Notes under the pieces: generated by a model
What the model saw: only the letters and a program-made list of their open reading frames with translations
What the model was told of the DNA's origin: nothing
The model's database searches: none
In this document: positions 32,904-41,052 of the stretch, piece by piece
Layout: every line of letters begins with the position of its first letter
How positions within the stretch are numbered: position 1 is the first letter of the stretch
Origin: Halomonas sp. SpR8
GTDB lineage: Bacteria; Pseudomonadota; Gammaproteobacteria; Pseudomonadales; Halomonadaceae
Assembly (NCBI RefSeq): GCF_031010195.1
Contig: NZ_JAUAMC010000007.1
Coordinates: forward strand, 62,001 to 126,000
Direction of reading: 5' to 3'
Length of the DNA stretch: 64,000 nt
Program-made: the position numbers and the translations under genes

Positions 32904-34085
32904 CTACTTCTTCGCTAGCTCGCGCATGGCGGTTTCCAGACCTTCCATGGTCATGGGGTACATACGGTCGTCAATGATCTCGCGAATCAGCGTTGTTGAG
33001 TAGGTGTACTCCCATGCCCTTGGCGGCATAGGATTAAGCCATGCCAAGCGGGGAAACGTTTCCGTCAGACGTTTTAGCCACACCCCGCCCGCTTCATCGT
33101 TGAAGTGCTCTACGCTGCCGCCGGGGTGGGTGACTTCGTAAGGGGACATCGCTGCGTCGCCAACAATCACTACCTGGTAATCCGCGCCGTAGGTATGCAA
33201 AACATCCATGGTCGGGATTCGCTCGTTGCCGCGACGCATATTGTTCCGCCAAACCCCTTCGTATAGGCAGTTGTGAAAGTAGTAGTGCTCCAGGTGCTTA
33301 AACTCTGATCGGGCCGCCGAAAACAGTTCTTCACAGACGCGAATATGGTCATCCATTGAGCCGCCCACATCCAAAAATAGCAGCACCTTCACCGCGTTAT
33401 GACGCTCTGGGCGCATTTGTACGTTGAGTAGCCCGGCGTCCTTGGCGGTTTCGCGAATGGTGCTATCCACGTCGAACTCTTCGAGTGCCCCCTGGCGGGC
33501 AAACTTGCGCAGGCGACGCAGCGCCATTTTGATATTACGCGTGCCCAACTCTAGAGAATCGTCGTAGTCACGGAAGCGCCGCTCGTCCCACACCTTGGTG
33601 GCCCGGCGGTGGCGCGAACCGTCCTGACCGATGCGAATACCTTCCGGGTTGTAGCCGTAAGCTCCGAAAGGGCTGGTACCGCCGGTACCAATCCATTTGT
33701 TGCCGCCTGCATGGCGCTCTTTTTGCTCTTCCAGGCGTTTTTTAAATGTCTCGATCAGTTCTTCGAGGCCGCCAAGGGATTCGATTTTGGCTTTCTCTTC
33801 CTCCGTCAACTGCTTCTCAAATTCACGGCGTAGCCAGTCGTCGGGGATTAGCGCCTCAATGGCGGCGTCCATGTCCTCAAGGCCTTTAAACCAGGCGGCG
33901 AAGGCACGGTCAAAGCGATCGAAGTGGCGCTCATCTTTGACCATCACCGTGCGGGCCACTTGATAGAAAGCTTCCATATCGGCGAACACCACGCCGCGCT
34001 CCACTACGGCATGAAGATCCAGCAGCTCCCGCAGCGAGACCGGCACGCCCGCGCGTTTTAATGTCTCAAACAGGCCGATAAACAT
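32904..34085 (-). CDS. VWA-domain protein (CoxE-like), partner of MoxR ATPase
   Basis: 393 residues. An N-terminal helical part (FETLKRAGVPVSLRELLDLH) characteristic of CoxE-like proteins is followed by charged helices and a C-terminal von Willebrand A domain with a MIDAS motif at residue 239 onward (LDVGGSMDD; Gly replaces the first Ser of DxSxS), then MDVLHTYGADYQVVIVGDAA. Such proteins work with MoxR AAA+ ATPases as chaperones for metal-cofactor insertion or complex assembly. It begins four bases after the MoxR gene stops, so the two are co-expressed. The client is unknown. Confidence 0.88.
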   Translation of the reverse strand: MFIGLFETLKRAGVPVSLRELLDLHAVVERGVVFADMEAFYQVARTVMVKDERHFDRFDRAFAAWFKGLEDMDAAIEALIPDDWLRREFEKQLTEEEKAKIESLGGLEELIETFKKRLEEQKERHAGGNKWIGTGGTSPFGAYGYNPEGIRIGQDGSRHRRATKVWDERRFRDYDDSLELGTRNIKMALRRLRKFARQGALEEFDVDSTIRETAKDAGLLNVQMRPERHNAVKVLLFLDVGGSMDDHIRVCEELFSAARSEFKHLEHYYFHNCLYEGVWRNNMRRGNERIPTMDVLHTYGADYQVVIVGDAAMSPYEVTHPGGSVEHFNDEAGGVWLKRLTETFPRLAWLNPMPPRAWEYTYSTTLIREIIDDRMYPMTMEGLETAMRELAKK

Positions 34086-34088
34086 GAC

Positions 34089-34943
34089 TTAGCGGCCTGT
34101 GCCTTTCTGGCGGCGGATCATAAACGCCAGGCGTTCCAGCAGTTGGGTATCCTGCTCGTTCTTGACCAGTGCACCTGCCATGGGCGGCAGCGCTTTGGCT
34201 GGGTCGCGGTTGTAGAGGGCTTCTTGAGCAATATCGTCGGCCATCAGTAGCTTGAGCCAATCGACCAGCTCAGACGTTGACGGTTTTTTCTTAAGTCCGG
34301 GTGCTTTACGCAGCTCGAAAAATACCTCTAAAGCTTCGCTGACAAGCCGGGGAGCGATATCTGGAAAATGCACATCGACAATCGCCTGCATGGTCTCCCG
34401 GTCGGGGAATTCGATGTAGTGGAAAAAGCAGCGGCGCAAAAATGCATCCGGCAGCTCTTTTTCGTTGTTTGAGGTGATGATGATAATCGGGCGCTGCTCG
34501 GCGCGGATAGTTTCACCGGTCTCGTAAACGTGAAACTCCATCCGATCCAACTCCTGGAGCAGGTCGTTGGGAAATTCAATATCGGCTTTGTCGATCTCAT
34601 CAATCAGCAACACCACGCGCTGATTGGCGGTGAAGGCTTCCCACAGTTTGCCGGGCTTGATGTAGTTGGCGACGTTCTCCACGCCTTCCACACCCAGCTG
34701 CGAGTCACGCAGGCGGCTGACAGCATCGTACTCGTAAAGCCCCTGGGCCGCTTTGGTGCTGGATTTGATATGCCAGGTGATCAGTTGGGTATCGAGAGAC
34801 TCGGCCAACTCTTCGGCCAATAGGGTTTTGCCGGTGCCCGGCTCGCCTTTGATCAATAGCGGCCGCTCAAGCACCACGGCAGCATTCACCGCCTGCTTAA
34901 GCGCGTCAGTTGCGATATAGGAAGAAGTGGAATCAAACGCCAT
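34089..34943 (-). CDS. MoxR-family AAA+ ATPase
   Basis: 284 residues: Walker A LIKGEPGTGKT, Walker B VVLLIDEIDKAD, sensor 1 IIITSNNEKELPDAFLRR with arginine finger residues, and a small C-terminal helical lid. MoxR ATPases remodel or activate protein complexes with a VWA partner, which is encoded directly downstream. The ATG at 34943 follows GAGG; the frame is open for another 32 codons upstream but those lack similarity. Confidence 0.92.
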   Translation of the reverse strand: MAFDSTSSYIATDALKQAVNAAVVLERPLLIKGEPGTGKTLLAEELAESLDTQLITWHIKSSTKAAQGLYEYDAVSRLRDSQLGVEGVENVANYIKPGKLWEAFTANQRVVLLIDEIDKADIEFPNDLLQELDRMEFHVYETGETIRAEQRPIIIITSNNEKELPDAFLRRCFFHYIEFPDRETMQAIVDVHFPDIAPRLVSEALEVFFELRKAPGLKKKPSTSELVDWLKLLMADDIAQEALYNRDPAKALPPMAGALVKNEQDTQLLERLAFMIRRQKGTGR

Positions 34944-35069
34944 GAGAGAGCCTCGGCTTGTCGAAAGCGGGGTTGTAAAAGGATAGATAGATTCAAACAA
35001 GTGTACGTGAGGGTCGCCTTTAAGGCCAACGAGCTTCATAACGGTGGCAGCAATGGGAGTGTTTTCCTT

Positions 35070-35210
35070 CTACCGTGCAAAACGTTGGAAGATCTCTCCC
35101 AGGCTCCGTCTCAATTGACCAAATAACGCCCTTTTCCGATACTTTGGAATAAATATAACTTGGTACTTATACTCCCAACGAGTGCGATTTAAAGTTTCTG
35201 CTTGTTTCAT
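35070..35210 (-). mobile_element. IS200/IS605-type transposase (tnpA) remnant
   Basis: A 46-residue frame from the ATG complementary to 35208-35210 encodes an unmistakable IS200 TnpA N-terminus: TLNRTRWEYKYQVIFIPKYR, then RKRALFGQLRRSLGEIFQRF. Complete enzymes have about 150 residues including an H-x-H motif and a catalytic Tyr, neither of which is present. It stops after FAR where intact proteins continue ARQKE; codons for KE follow the stop. A GAGGAG ribosome-binding site remains. It is a dead fragment, placed just upstream of the MoxR gene. Confidence 0.82.
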
Positions 35211-35292
35211 GCTGTCTCCTCAGTGTGTGGCTTTGGCGGCTCATACTTGGGGTCACCATAAGACTTCCGGAATTGGCAAATTTTGGCTGCCT

Positions 35293-35309
35293 CCCCAGCA
35301 GAGCTGGGG
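35293..35309. repeat. Hairpin upstream of the IS200 remnant (possible left-end structure)
   Basis: CCCCAGC-AGA-GCTGGGG forms a perfect 7-bp stem with a three-base loop, about 83 bases upstream of the tnpA remnant start. IS200/IS605 elements carry subterminal hairpins recognised by TnpA as single strands, so this may be the old element end. No second end is identifiable. Confidence 0.4.
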
Positions 35310-35467
35310 GGCGCCTGTGTTTGTTTAAATAGCTCCTGTGTTAACAATATGACTAGGTCGAAAGCCACGTCACCACCGATGATACTGTAGTATCGGGGCA
35401 TCGTGGACCAAGGGCTCACCTTTGGAGTAACAACAGAGAAGGTGCTAAAGGTGCAGTACCGTACACA

Positions 35468-36673
35468 TCACGAGTTGTGGGATGCGGGTAGTGCCTTGTT
35501 CATCGAGAAGACAACACCGGCCAATGAAACTGCCAAAATGCCGATAATAACCCATGGGAATGACGTCGATCCTAGCTGCGCTAACAGCAGCCCACCGACA
35601 ACCCCCCCGCCAGCAACAGCAGTATTCCAGCCGGTGGTGTACATCGACTGGGCGACATCAACGGAGTCTCCCGCCATGCGGGATAAAGCAGTCTGAGTAA
35701 TGGTCGCAAACCCGCCGAATGCCAGTCCCCAAATCGCAACAGAAAGATAGATAATGGTGGAGATACTGCCCCAAAGCCCAAGTAACATGGAGGCAAACCC
35801 AAATACTAGGACGCTCGCGATGATGAGAAATTGCAAATGGCGATCAATTATTGCGCCCACGAGCCAAAGGCCAACGATAGAACCTAGTCCAAAAATAAAC
35901 AGCACTACACCCAACTCCTGCGTCAGCCCTGAAGAACTCAGGAATGGTTCAATGTAGATGTAGAGTACGTTGTGAGCGACAACGAATGTAAATACAACGA
36001 AGAGGACAGATCGAATTCCCGTCTTCGTAAATACATTAACCAGAGACTGTCGTTGCTCTTTACTCTGACCTGGGAAGTCCGGCACAGTGGTAATCACCCA
36101 CACCATAAGTGACAATGCCAGTGCAGTCATCAGCCCAAAAGCTCCTTGCCAGCCTATCACGCGCCCCAACAGCGCCCCGAGTGGAACACCCAGCACCAGC
36201 GCGATGGTTGCACCCGCCCCTGATATAGCAATTGCCCGCCCACTAAGATGACGTGGTGTCATGCGAACCGCATAGCCCGCCAGCAGTGACCAAACAACGC
36301 CACCAAATACACCCGCAAAAAAACGTGCTATTAGTGAAATCATATAATCGTTGGAAAGTGCCGTGATCAGATTTACCACAGCAAAACCACCAATTGCCGT
36401 CAACAGAAGCGGCCTACGCCGCATACCTTGTGTCAAAGTCGTCACCGGAATAGCGGCGATTAATGCCCCCACTGCATAGACTGTGATGAACTGTCCTGCC
36501 AAACTCTCGGATATGCTAAGTCCCTGCGCTATCGACGAGAGGAGTCCTGCGGGCATGATCTCTGTCAGGAGGGTGATAAAAGCGGCCATCGCTAGCGCCA
36601 AAAGCCCGCTCAAAGGCAGCCCTGGGTTCAACGTGTCAGGACTGGCAGAATAAGTCTTAGTTTTAGATGTCAT
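35468..36673 (-). CDS. MFS transporter, AraJ/sugar-efflux type (DHA1-like)
   Basis: 401 residues with 12 hydrophobic helices. LALAMAAFITLLTEIMPAGL in the first helix, GQFITVYAVGALIAAIP, TLTQGMRRRPLL in the loop between helices 2 and 3, and the GAGATIALVLGVPLG helix-5 antiporter motif C match drug/sugar efflux permeases. It probably exports a small molecule with proton antiport. The LysR-type regulator on the opposite strand starts about 300 bases away and is its likely controller. Confidence 0.9.
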   Translation of the reverse strand: MTSKTKTYSASPDTLNPGLPLSGLLALAMAAFITLLTEIMPAGLLSSIAQGLSISESLAGQFITVYAVGALIAAIPVTTLTQGMRRRPLLLTAIGGFAVVNLITALSNDYMISLIARFFAGVFGGVVWSLLAGYAVRMTPRHLSGRAIAISGAGATIALVLGVPLGALLGRVIGWQGAFGLMTALALSLMVWVITTVPDFPGQSKEQRQSLVNVFTKTGIRSVLFVVFTFVVAHNVLYIYIEPFLSSSGLTQELGVVLFIFGLGSIVGLWLVGAIIDRHLQFLIIASVLVFGFASMLLGLWGSISTIIYLSVAIWGLAFGGFATITQTALSRMAGDSVDVAQSMYTTGWNTAVAGGGVVGGLLLAQLGSTSFPWVIIGILAVSLAGVVFSMNKALPASHNS

Positions 36674-36976
36674 TCGGTTATTGCTCCCTTGCTATCCCAA
36701 ACAGCAGCTACTTTCCGAACGTTCGTACGCGGCATTGATGCAGCAGAATGCCGTCGCGCGTGCCAAAACATGTACATGACCGGCGCGTTTAAATATGCAG
36801 AATTCATGAAGATTTCCTTGTAACTGTCGTTGAAGACGCCTCGCCGTATGGGTGTCCCGTCGGGTCACCAGCGTCCTATTAGCTAACAAGATGATTATGG
36901 GATGCCTTTTGCGAATGAAAAATAGGGTAATATTCCAAACATATGTGACAAAAACGTCAACAATAGGCAGGTTTTC
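36674..36976. other. Divergent promoter region between MFS and LysR genes
   Basis: No gene is supported in these 303 bases. A 10-bp palindrome CGAACGTTCG lies at 36716-36725, about 45 bases upstream of the MFS start, and the stretch before the LysR start is AT-rich. Both genes must be promoted from here, and the LysR protein should bind a T-N11-A type site, but I cannot assign one confidently. Confidence 0.4.
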
Positions 36977-37861
36977 ATGGCGAGTTTAGGTGTACTTGAT
37001 GTTTTTGTGAGGGTTGGTGAAACAAGAAGTTTTACTGCTGCGGGTAAGCAACTTGGCATATCCGCATCGGCGGTAAGTAAAGCTATCGGACGTCTGGAAG
37101 AGCGATTGAGTGTGCGTTTATTCCATAGGTCAACTCGTACGGTTAGCCTGACTCCTGAAGGTGCGCAGTTCTTCGAACGTTGCCGTAGGATCCTATGTGA
37201 GGTCGAAGCAGCAGAGAATGAATTGTCTCTATCGCAATCCATTCCCTATGGAAAATTAAAAGTCAGCGTGCCTTCGGTCGGAATGTTGTTTATGAACAAA
37301 TTTGCAGAGTTCAAACAACTTTATCCAAACATCGAACTTGATATTGACTGTACAGACCGATTAGTAGGCGTTATCGAGGAAGGTTTTGATGCAGCTATCC
37401 GTACAGGAGATCTCACGGATTCCCGATTAATGGCAAGGGAATTAGGCAGCTATCGGCGTGTCATTGTCGGGTCGAATTCATACTTTCAACATGCCGCTAT
37501 GCCCGTCAAACCAGAGGATCTGCAAGGGCATGCTTGCATGATGTATCGCTACCGCAGTACTGGAAAGTTAGCTAGCTGGCCCCTAGGTTTTGATTTTCCG
37601 GCCCATATGGAGTTTCCTGCGAGCATGATAACGAATACCTTGGAACCCCTGGTCATATTTGCAGAGCGAGGGCTGGGGGTGGCATGCATACCTGATATTG
37701 CCATTCAACGTCAATTGGCCGATGGAACTCTGATCCCTATACTGGAAGATTTTAATAAGGACGTCACTGTCTTCCGAATTCTATGGCCTTCCAACCGTCA
37801 TTTATCGCCTAGATTGAGAGTTTTCGTCGACTTCATGGTAGACAGGCTTTTCCCTCTTTAA
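36977..37861 (+). CDS. LysR-family transcriptional regulator
   Basis: 294 residues: N-terminal winged helix (VFVRVGETRSFTAAGKQLGI, SAVSKAIGRLEERLSVRLFH) and an effector domain (GKLKVSVPSVGMLFMNKFAE, DAAIRTGDLTDSRLMARELG, FAERGLGVACIPDIAI). The RSTR motif after the HTH places it in the large group of LysR regulators that control neighbouring oxidoreductases or exporters. Divergent from the MFS gene, which it likely regulates. The effector is not inferable. Confidence 0.92.
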   Translation: MASLGVLDVFVRVGETRSFTAAGKQLGISASAVSKAIGRLEERLSVRLFHRSTRTVSLTPEGAQFFERCRRILCEVEAAENELSLSQSIPYGKLKVSVPSVGMLFMNKFAEFKQLYPNIELDIDCTDRLVGVIEEGFDAAIRTGDLTDSRLMARELGSYRRVIVGSNSYFQHAAMPVKPEDLQGHACMMYRYRSTGKLASWPLGFDFPAHMEFPASMITNTLEPLVIFAERGLGVACIPDIAIQRQLADGTLIPILEDFNKDVTVFRILWPSNRHLSPRLRVFVDFMVDRLFPL

Positions 37862-38018
37862 AAATTGAGCGCGTAAGCCTAACCCCATAGCCCCCCTGAA
37901 ATGCCTTCGCTATCGCCGTAAGCATGGCCTTGCAATCCCATTGATGCCTCAGTCCTGACCGTGTGTGTCAATATTCAGAATTTTGGGTAAGGGCATGAGT
38001 GGCATGGTGGAGTCTCTA

Positions 38019-38083
38019 AAGTTACACTTACTTGAGTAACTTAGTGAGTCGGCAACTGTCATAGTTGCCATAATAGGGATAAT
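38019..38083 (+). promoter_or_regulatory. Promoter/operator region of the toxin-antitoxin locus
   Basis: Two perfect inverted repeats precede the antitoxin gene: AAGTTAC-N10-GTAACTT (38019-38042) and GGCAACT-gtcat-AGTTGCC (38051-38069). A possible promoter, CTGTCA-N16-GATAAT, ends at 38083. Phd-type antitoxins repress their own operons by binding paired palindromes, so these are the natural candidates for the operator. Confidence 0.6.
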
Positions 38084-38110
38084 GGACAGCGTATAACGAG
38101 AGGTTACGCC

Positions 38111-38371
38111 ATGCATGCCAACGTAAAGCAACTGCGTTTACAGACCAAGGCGCTCTTAGCGGCGACAAAGCGTGGAGAAACCGTCGACATCACTTATCGC
38201 GGCAAGCCTTGTGCTCGGCTGGTGGGTCTCGATGAGAGCGGTCTGGAAACGCGTCCCGCCCGTAACCCTGCCTTCGGGTTATGGGCTGATCAGGACTCCT
38301 CGAACGGCAACGATGTTGAGTCACAGGTGCGTAGCTTACGGGCGCCGCGCACGTTCGAGGTGGGTGAATAA
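38111..38371 (+). CDS. Phd/YefM-type antitoxin
   Basis: 86 residues: an N-terminal DNA-binding Phd fold (MHANVKQLRLQTKALLAATK, then VDITYRGKPCARLVGL) and a flexible C-terminal tail with a conserved aromatic (FGLWAD) that should wrap and inhibit the toxin. The stop codon overlaps the ATG of the PIN toxin by one base (TAATG), the usual tight coupling of such pairs. Inverted repeats upstream suggest autoregulation. Confidence 0.88.
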   Translation: MHANVKQLRLQTKALLAATKRGETVDITYRGKPCARLVGLDESGLETRPARNPAFGLWADQDSSNGNDVESQVRSLRAPRTFEVGE

Positions 38372-38751
38372 TGCTGGTAGACACCGACGTACTGATCTGG
38401 AATTTGCGCGGTAATACTGCGGCGGCGGAACGCCTGGATGATCTACCGGGCTTTTCGCTGTCCGCAGTGAGTTACATGGAGTTGGTGCAGGGCATGCGCA
38501 ACAAGCAGGAACTCAATCAACTGCGTCAAGCGCTGCATTATTGGCAGGCAAAAATAGTCCATTTGGACGAAGGTACCTCGTCGCGTGCCACTTTCCTGGT
38601 CGAAAGTTATGCGCTTAGCCATAACATGCAAATGGCGGATGCGCTCATTGCCGCGACGGCTATGGAGCTGGGCATGCCCTTGCTAACCGCCAACGATCGC
38701 CATTACCGGCATATCGATGGTTTGGAGTTAGATATCTTTCGTCCAGCTTAA
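38371..38751 (+). CDS. vapC: PIN-domain toxin, VapC-like ribonuclease
   Basis: 126 residues with the PIN acidic cluster: Asp4 and Asp6 in LVDTDVLIW, Glu in SYMELVQGMRN, Asp in MQMADALIAATA and the final Asp of TANDRHY. VapC toxins are magnesium-dependent endoribonucleases that cleave tRNA or rRNA and stop growth when the antitoxin is lost. Paired here with a Phd/YefM-type rather than VapB-type antitoxin, a combination also seen elsewhere. The target RNA is unknown. Confidence 0.9.
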   Translation: MLVDTDVLIWNLRGNTAAAERLDDLPGFSLSAVSYMELVQGMRNKQELNQLRQALHYWQAKIVHLDEGTSSRATFLVESYALSHNMQMADALIAATAMELGMPLLTANDRHYRHIDGLELDIFRPA

Positions 38752-38780
38752 ATGGCGAAACTCTCCCCTGGCATTCTCTG

Positions 38781-40772
38781 TCACCCCTGCCAATTTGGCG
38801 GCACGATGCCTTGGCGCTGCATTTGCCGGTAGATCGTGGGGCGAGAAACCCCCAGCGCACGAGCCACGGCGCTTATGTTCCAGTGCTGCGCCTTGAGCAT
38901 TTCCAGCAGTGTGTGATCGGTATTGCTACTCGCATCTACAGGTGGGCTGGACGCCTGCCGGGTAATGCGTTGGCTTAGGCACTGTTCGGGTAAGTCATGG
39001 ACGGTGATTTCGTCGCTTTCTGAAGTGGCCAGGGCAAAGGCTAGCGCATTTTTTAGCTGGCGGATGTTGCCGGGCCAGGCGTAGGCGAGCAGGGCGCTGA
39101 TGGCATCAGCGCGCAGGCGAGGGGAATGACTACCGCCGCGTTCGCTGACCACGTCGTTAAACACCTGACGAATCACGTAGAGCTTATCGGCACGTTCGCG
39201 CAGCGCGGGCAGGCGTAGCTGGGCCCCATTAAGACGGTAATAGAGGTCTTCGCGAAATTCTCCCTGTTGGATCATCGCATCGATATTGCGATGAGTGGCG
39301 GTGATTACCCGAATATTGACCTTCACAGGCGTGTTGGCACCCAGCGGCATGACTTCCCGTTCTGCCAGTACGCGCAGCAGCCGAGTTTGTAGGGCCAACG
39401 GCATATCGCCGATTTCATCCAAAAACAGCGTACCGCCATGGGCCTGGGGAATCAGCCCGCGCATACCTTTGGAACGGCCACCTGTAAAAGCGCCTGGTTC
39501 GTAACCAAAAAGCTCGCTCTCAATCAGCGCTTCGGGGATGGCGGCGCAGTTCACCGCGATAAAGGGGCCCTTGGAGCGGTTACCGCTGTCATGCAGTGCT
39601 CGGGCGACGACCTCTTTGCCGGTGCCAGTTTCACCACTTATCAGCACATTAACGCTGGCTTCGTTACACAGCCTCTGCGCTAGCTTCTGCACCTTGCGCA
39701 TAGCTGGGTCGTCAGCGCCCAGCCGAACCAGTGGCTCCGGGAGGCCGGTGGTAGCCGGTTGCGCTTGAGCCGGGCGAGGGCGGCGCGGTTCCAGCAGGCT
39801 AATAAAGTAAATAGTGTTGTCGACTCTGGCACGAAAAGCGCGCAGTTGATCGTCAGTGGCGCTGTTGATGCTAAGGACATCGGCGATCTCGCACTCGAAT
39901 AGCTCCCCTAACATAGGAGGGTGATGGGGTGACCAGGGTGGCCAGCGGCGCTGGTGCTCGGCAATCAAGTCACGGCCGACGGCGTTGGCGGCAATCACTT
40001 GCCCGTTTTCTTCAATGGCGATTAAACCACGCCCATTCACATGTACAAACTCACGTGAAGTGTCCAGGCGCACCATCAGGCAGTCGCGGTAGCGCTGTAG
40101 AAAGTAGGCATCCTCAATCATGCGGGCGTAGAGCGTTACTAGCGAGAGGCTGAAGTTTTGGCTCTCATGTTGAGTAGGTGATTGCAGTGCAGAGATATCC
40201 AGCACGGCCATCACATTGCCCTGGGGATCGGCGATGGGTGCGGCGGTGCAGGTGAGCGAAATATGCGAGGCGTCGAAGTGCTCCTGACGGTGGCAGATAA
40301 TCGCTTGGCGATCATGCAGGCAGGTGCCTACGGCACAGGTGCCCGCAAAGCGTTCGTCCCAATCGGCACCCAGATAGAGGCCCGCTCGGCGCAACTGCTG
40401 GTCTTGGTTGGGGTCGCCGCGAAACTCAACGGTTATACCGCGGTGGTCGGTGAGTAGCAGCACATAGCCTAGCTGAGCGATTTGTTGATAGAGCTGGTCA
40501 ACCCCAGCGCGTGCCACGTGCAAAAGTTCATCGACAGATTCCCGGTGCTCAATCAGGGTCTGCTGGGGCACGACACGGGCAGGACGAGGTCGGGTGGGGT
40601 CGAGCTGATATTCGTTTAGGCAGCGCAGCCAGGAGCGCCGGATGGTCGCTTGAGCCGGTAGCTGCGGTACGTCCAAGCCTTCGCCGAGCTGGAAAACATG
40701 CTCGATATGCTGGCGCTGCACAGATTGCAGCCGTGCAGGTAAAGGCAACTGAGTGGGCATGGCGTTGTTCAC
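38781..40772 (-). CDS. Sigma-54-dependent enhancer-binding regulator, AcoR-like
   Basis: 663 residues: an N-terminal GAF-type sensor region with the AcoR-like segment DWDERFAGTCAVGTCLHDRQ, a sigma-54 AAA+ domain (GETGTGKEVVARALH, ESELFGYEPGAFTGG with the sigma-54-contacting GAFTGG loop, GGTLFLDEIGDMP) and a C-terminal Fis-type HTH (SAVARALGVSRPTIYRQMQR). AcoR-like proteins activate acetoin and butanediol catabolism. It is divergent from a sigma-54 promoter driving a flavin monooxygenase and a butanediol dehydrogenase, the obvious targets. The start at 40772 gives a sensible N-terminus. Confidence 0.92.
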   Translation of the reverse strand: MNNAMPTQLPLPARLQSVQRQHIEHVFQLGEGLDVPQLPAQATIRRSWLRCLNEYQLDPTRPRPARVVPQQTLIEHRESVDELLHVARAGVDQLYQQIAQLGYVLLLTDHRGITVEFRGDPNQDQQLRRAGLYLGADWDERFAGTCAVGTCLHDRQAIICHRQEHFDASHISLTCTAAPIADPQGNVMAVLDISALQSPTQHESQNFSLSLVTLYARMIEDAYFLQRYRDCLMVRLDTSREFVHVNGRGLIAIEENGQVIAANAVGRDLIAEHQRRWPPWSPHHPPMLGELFECEIADVLSINSATDDQLRAFRARVDNTIYFISLLEPRRPRPAQAQPATTGLPEPLVRLGADDPAMRKVQKLAQRLCNEASVNVLISGETGTGKEVVARALHDSGNRSKGPFIAVNCAAIPEALIESELFGYEPGAFTGGRSKGMRGLIPQAHGGTLFLDEIGDMPLALQTRLLRVLAEREVMPLGANTPVKVNIRVITATHRNIDAMIQQGEFREDLYYRLNGAQLRLPALRERADKLYVIRQVFNDVVSERGGSHSPRLRADAISALLAYAWPGNIRQLKNALAFALATSESDEITVHDLPEQCLSQRITRQASSPPVDASSNTDHTLLEMLKAQHWNISAVARALGVSRPTIYRQMQRQGIVPPNWQG

Positions 40773-40852
40773 CCTGGGGATTGTTATTGTCCTTCCAGCC
40801 TATGCGCTCTGGCGTGGCTGTCAACGACGCGCCATTACGCCGTTAGTCGTGG

Positions 40853-40888
40853 GTTACACCTGTAACGGCTGAGTGTAAACGGTGTGAC
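40853..40888. promoter_or_regulatory. Probable upstream activating site for the AcoR-like regulator
   Basis: GTTACA-CC-TGTAAC (40853-40866) is a perfect inverted repeat, and further half-sites TGTAAA (40874-40879) and TGTGAC (40883-40888) follow. They lie about 90-125 bases upstream of the sigma-54 promoter at 40979, the usual enhancer distance, in the gap between the regulator and its presumed targets. Confidence 0.6.
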
Positions 40889-40978
40889 AGGTGTACGCTG
40901 CTTACGTTGTCTTATTTCTTCTCCGGTACATCAAAAAACTGCATATTTTTCATTGTCTTATTTTTAAACGCGTCTATT

Positions 40979-40994
40979 TGGCATGCTGGCTGCT
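40979..40994 (+). promoter_or_regulatory. Sigma-54 promoter of the monooxygenase-dehydrogenase operon
   Basis: TGGCATGCTGGCTGCT carries the invariant GG (40980-40981) and GC (40992-40993) separated by exactly ten bases, as in -24/-12 promoters. Transcription would start near 41005, giving a leader of about 48 bases before the ATG at 41053. Confidence 0.85.
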
Positions 40995-41052
40995 TAGGCT
41001 TGAGTGCACCACACGTAAATCAACAATAACAAACGCACATGGAGTACCCGCT

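Noticed and set aside
35376..35396. Hairpin CCGATGATAC / GTATCGG as an MFS terminator
   Set aside because: Bulged stem and no T-run on the minus strand. No role can be supported.
35207..35419. 70-codon minus-strand frame ending on the IS200 start codon
   Set aside because: No family recognised, no convincing start signal, and it spans the presumed IS end hairpin. Treated as chance.
40891..41052. Upstream extension of the monooxygenase by 54 codons
   Set aside because: It would begin before the sigma-54 promoter, contains no similarity, and the ATG at 41053 has a ribosome-binding site.
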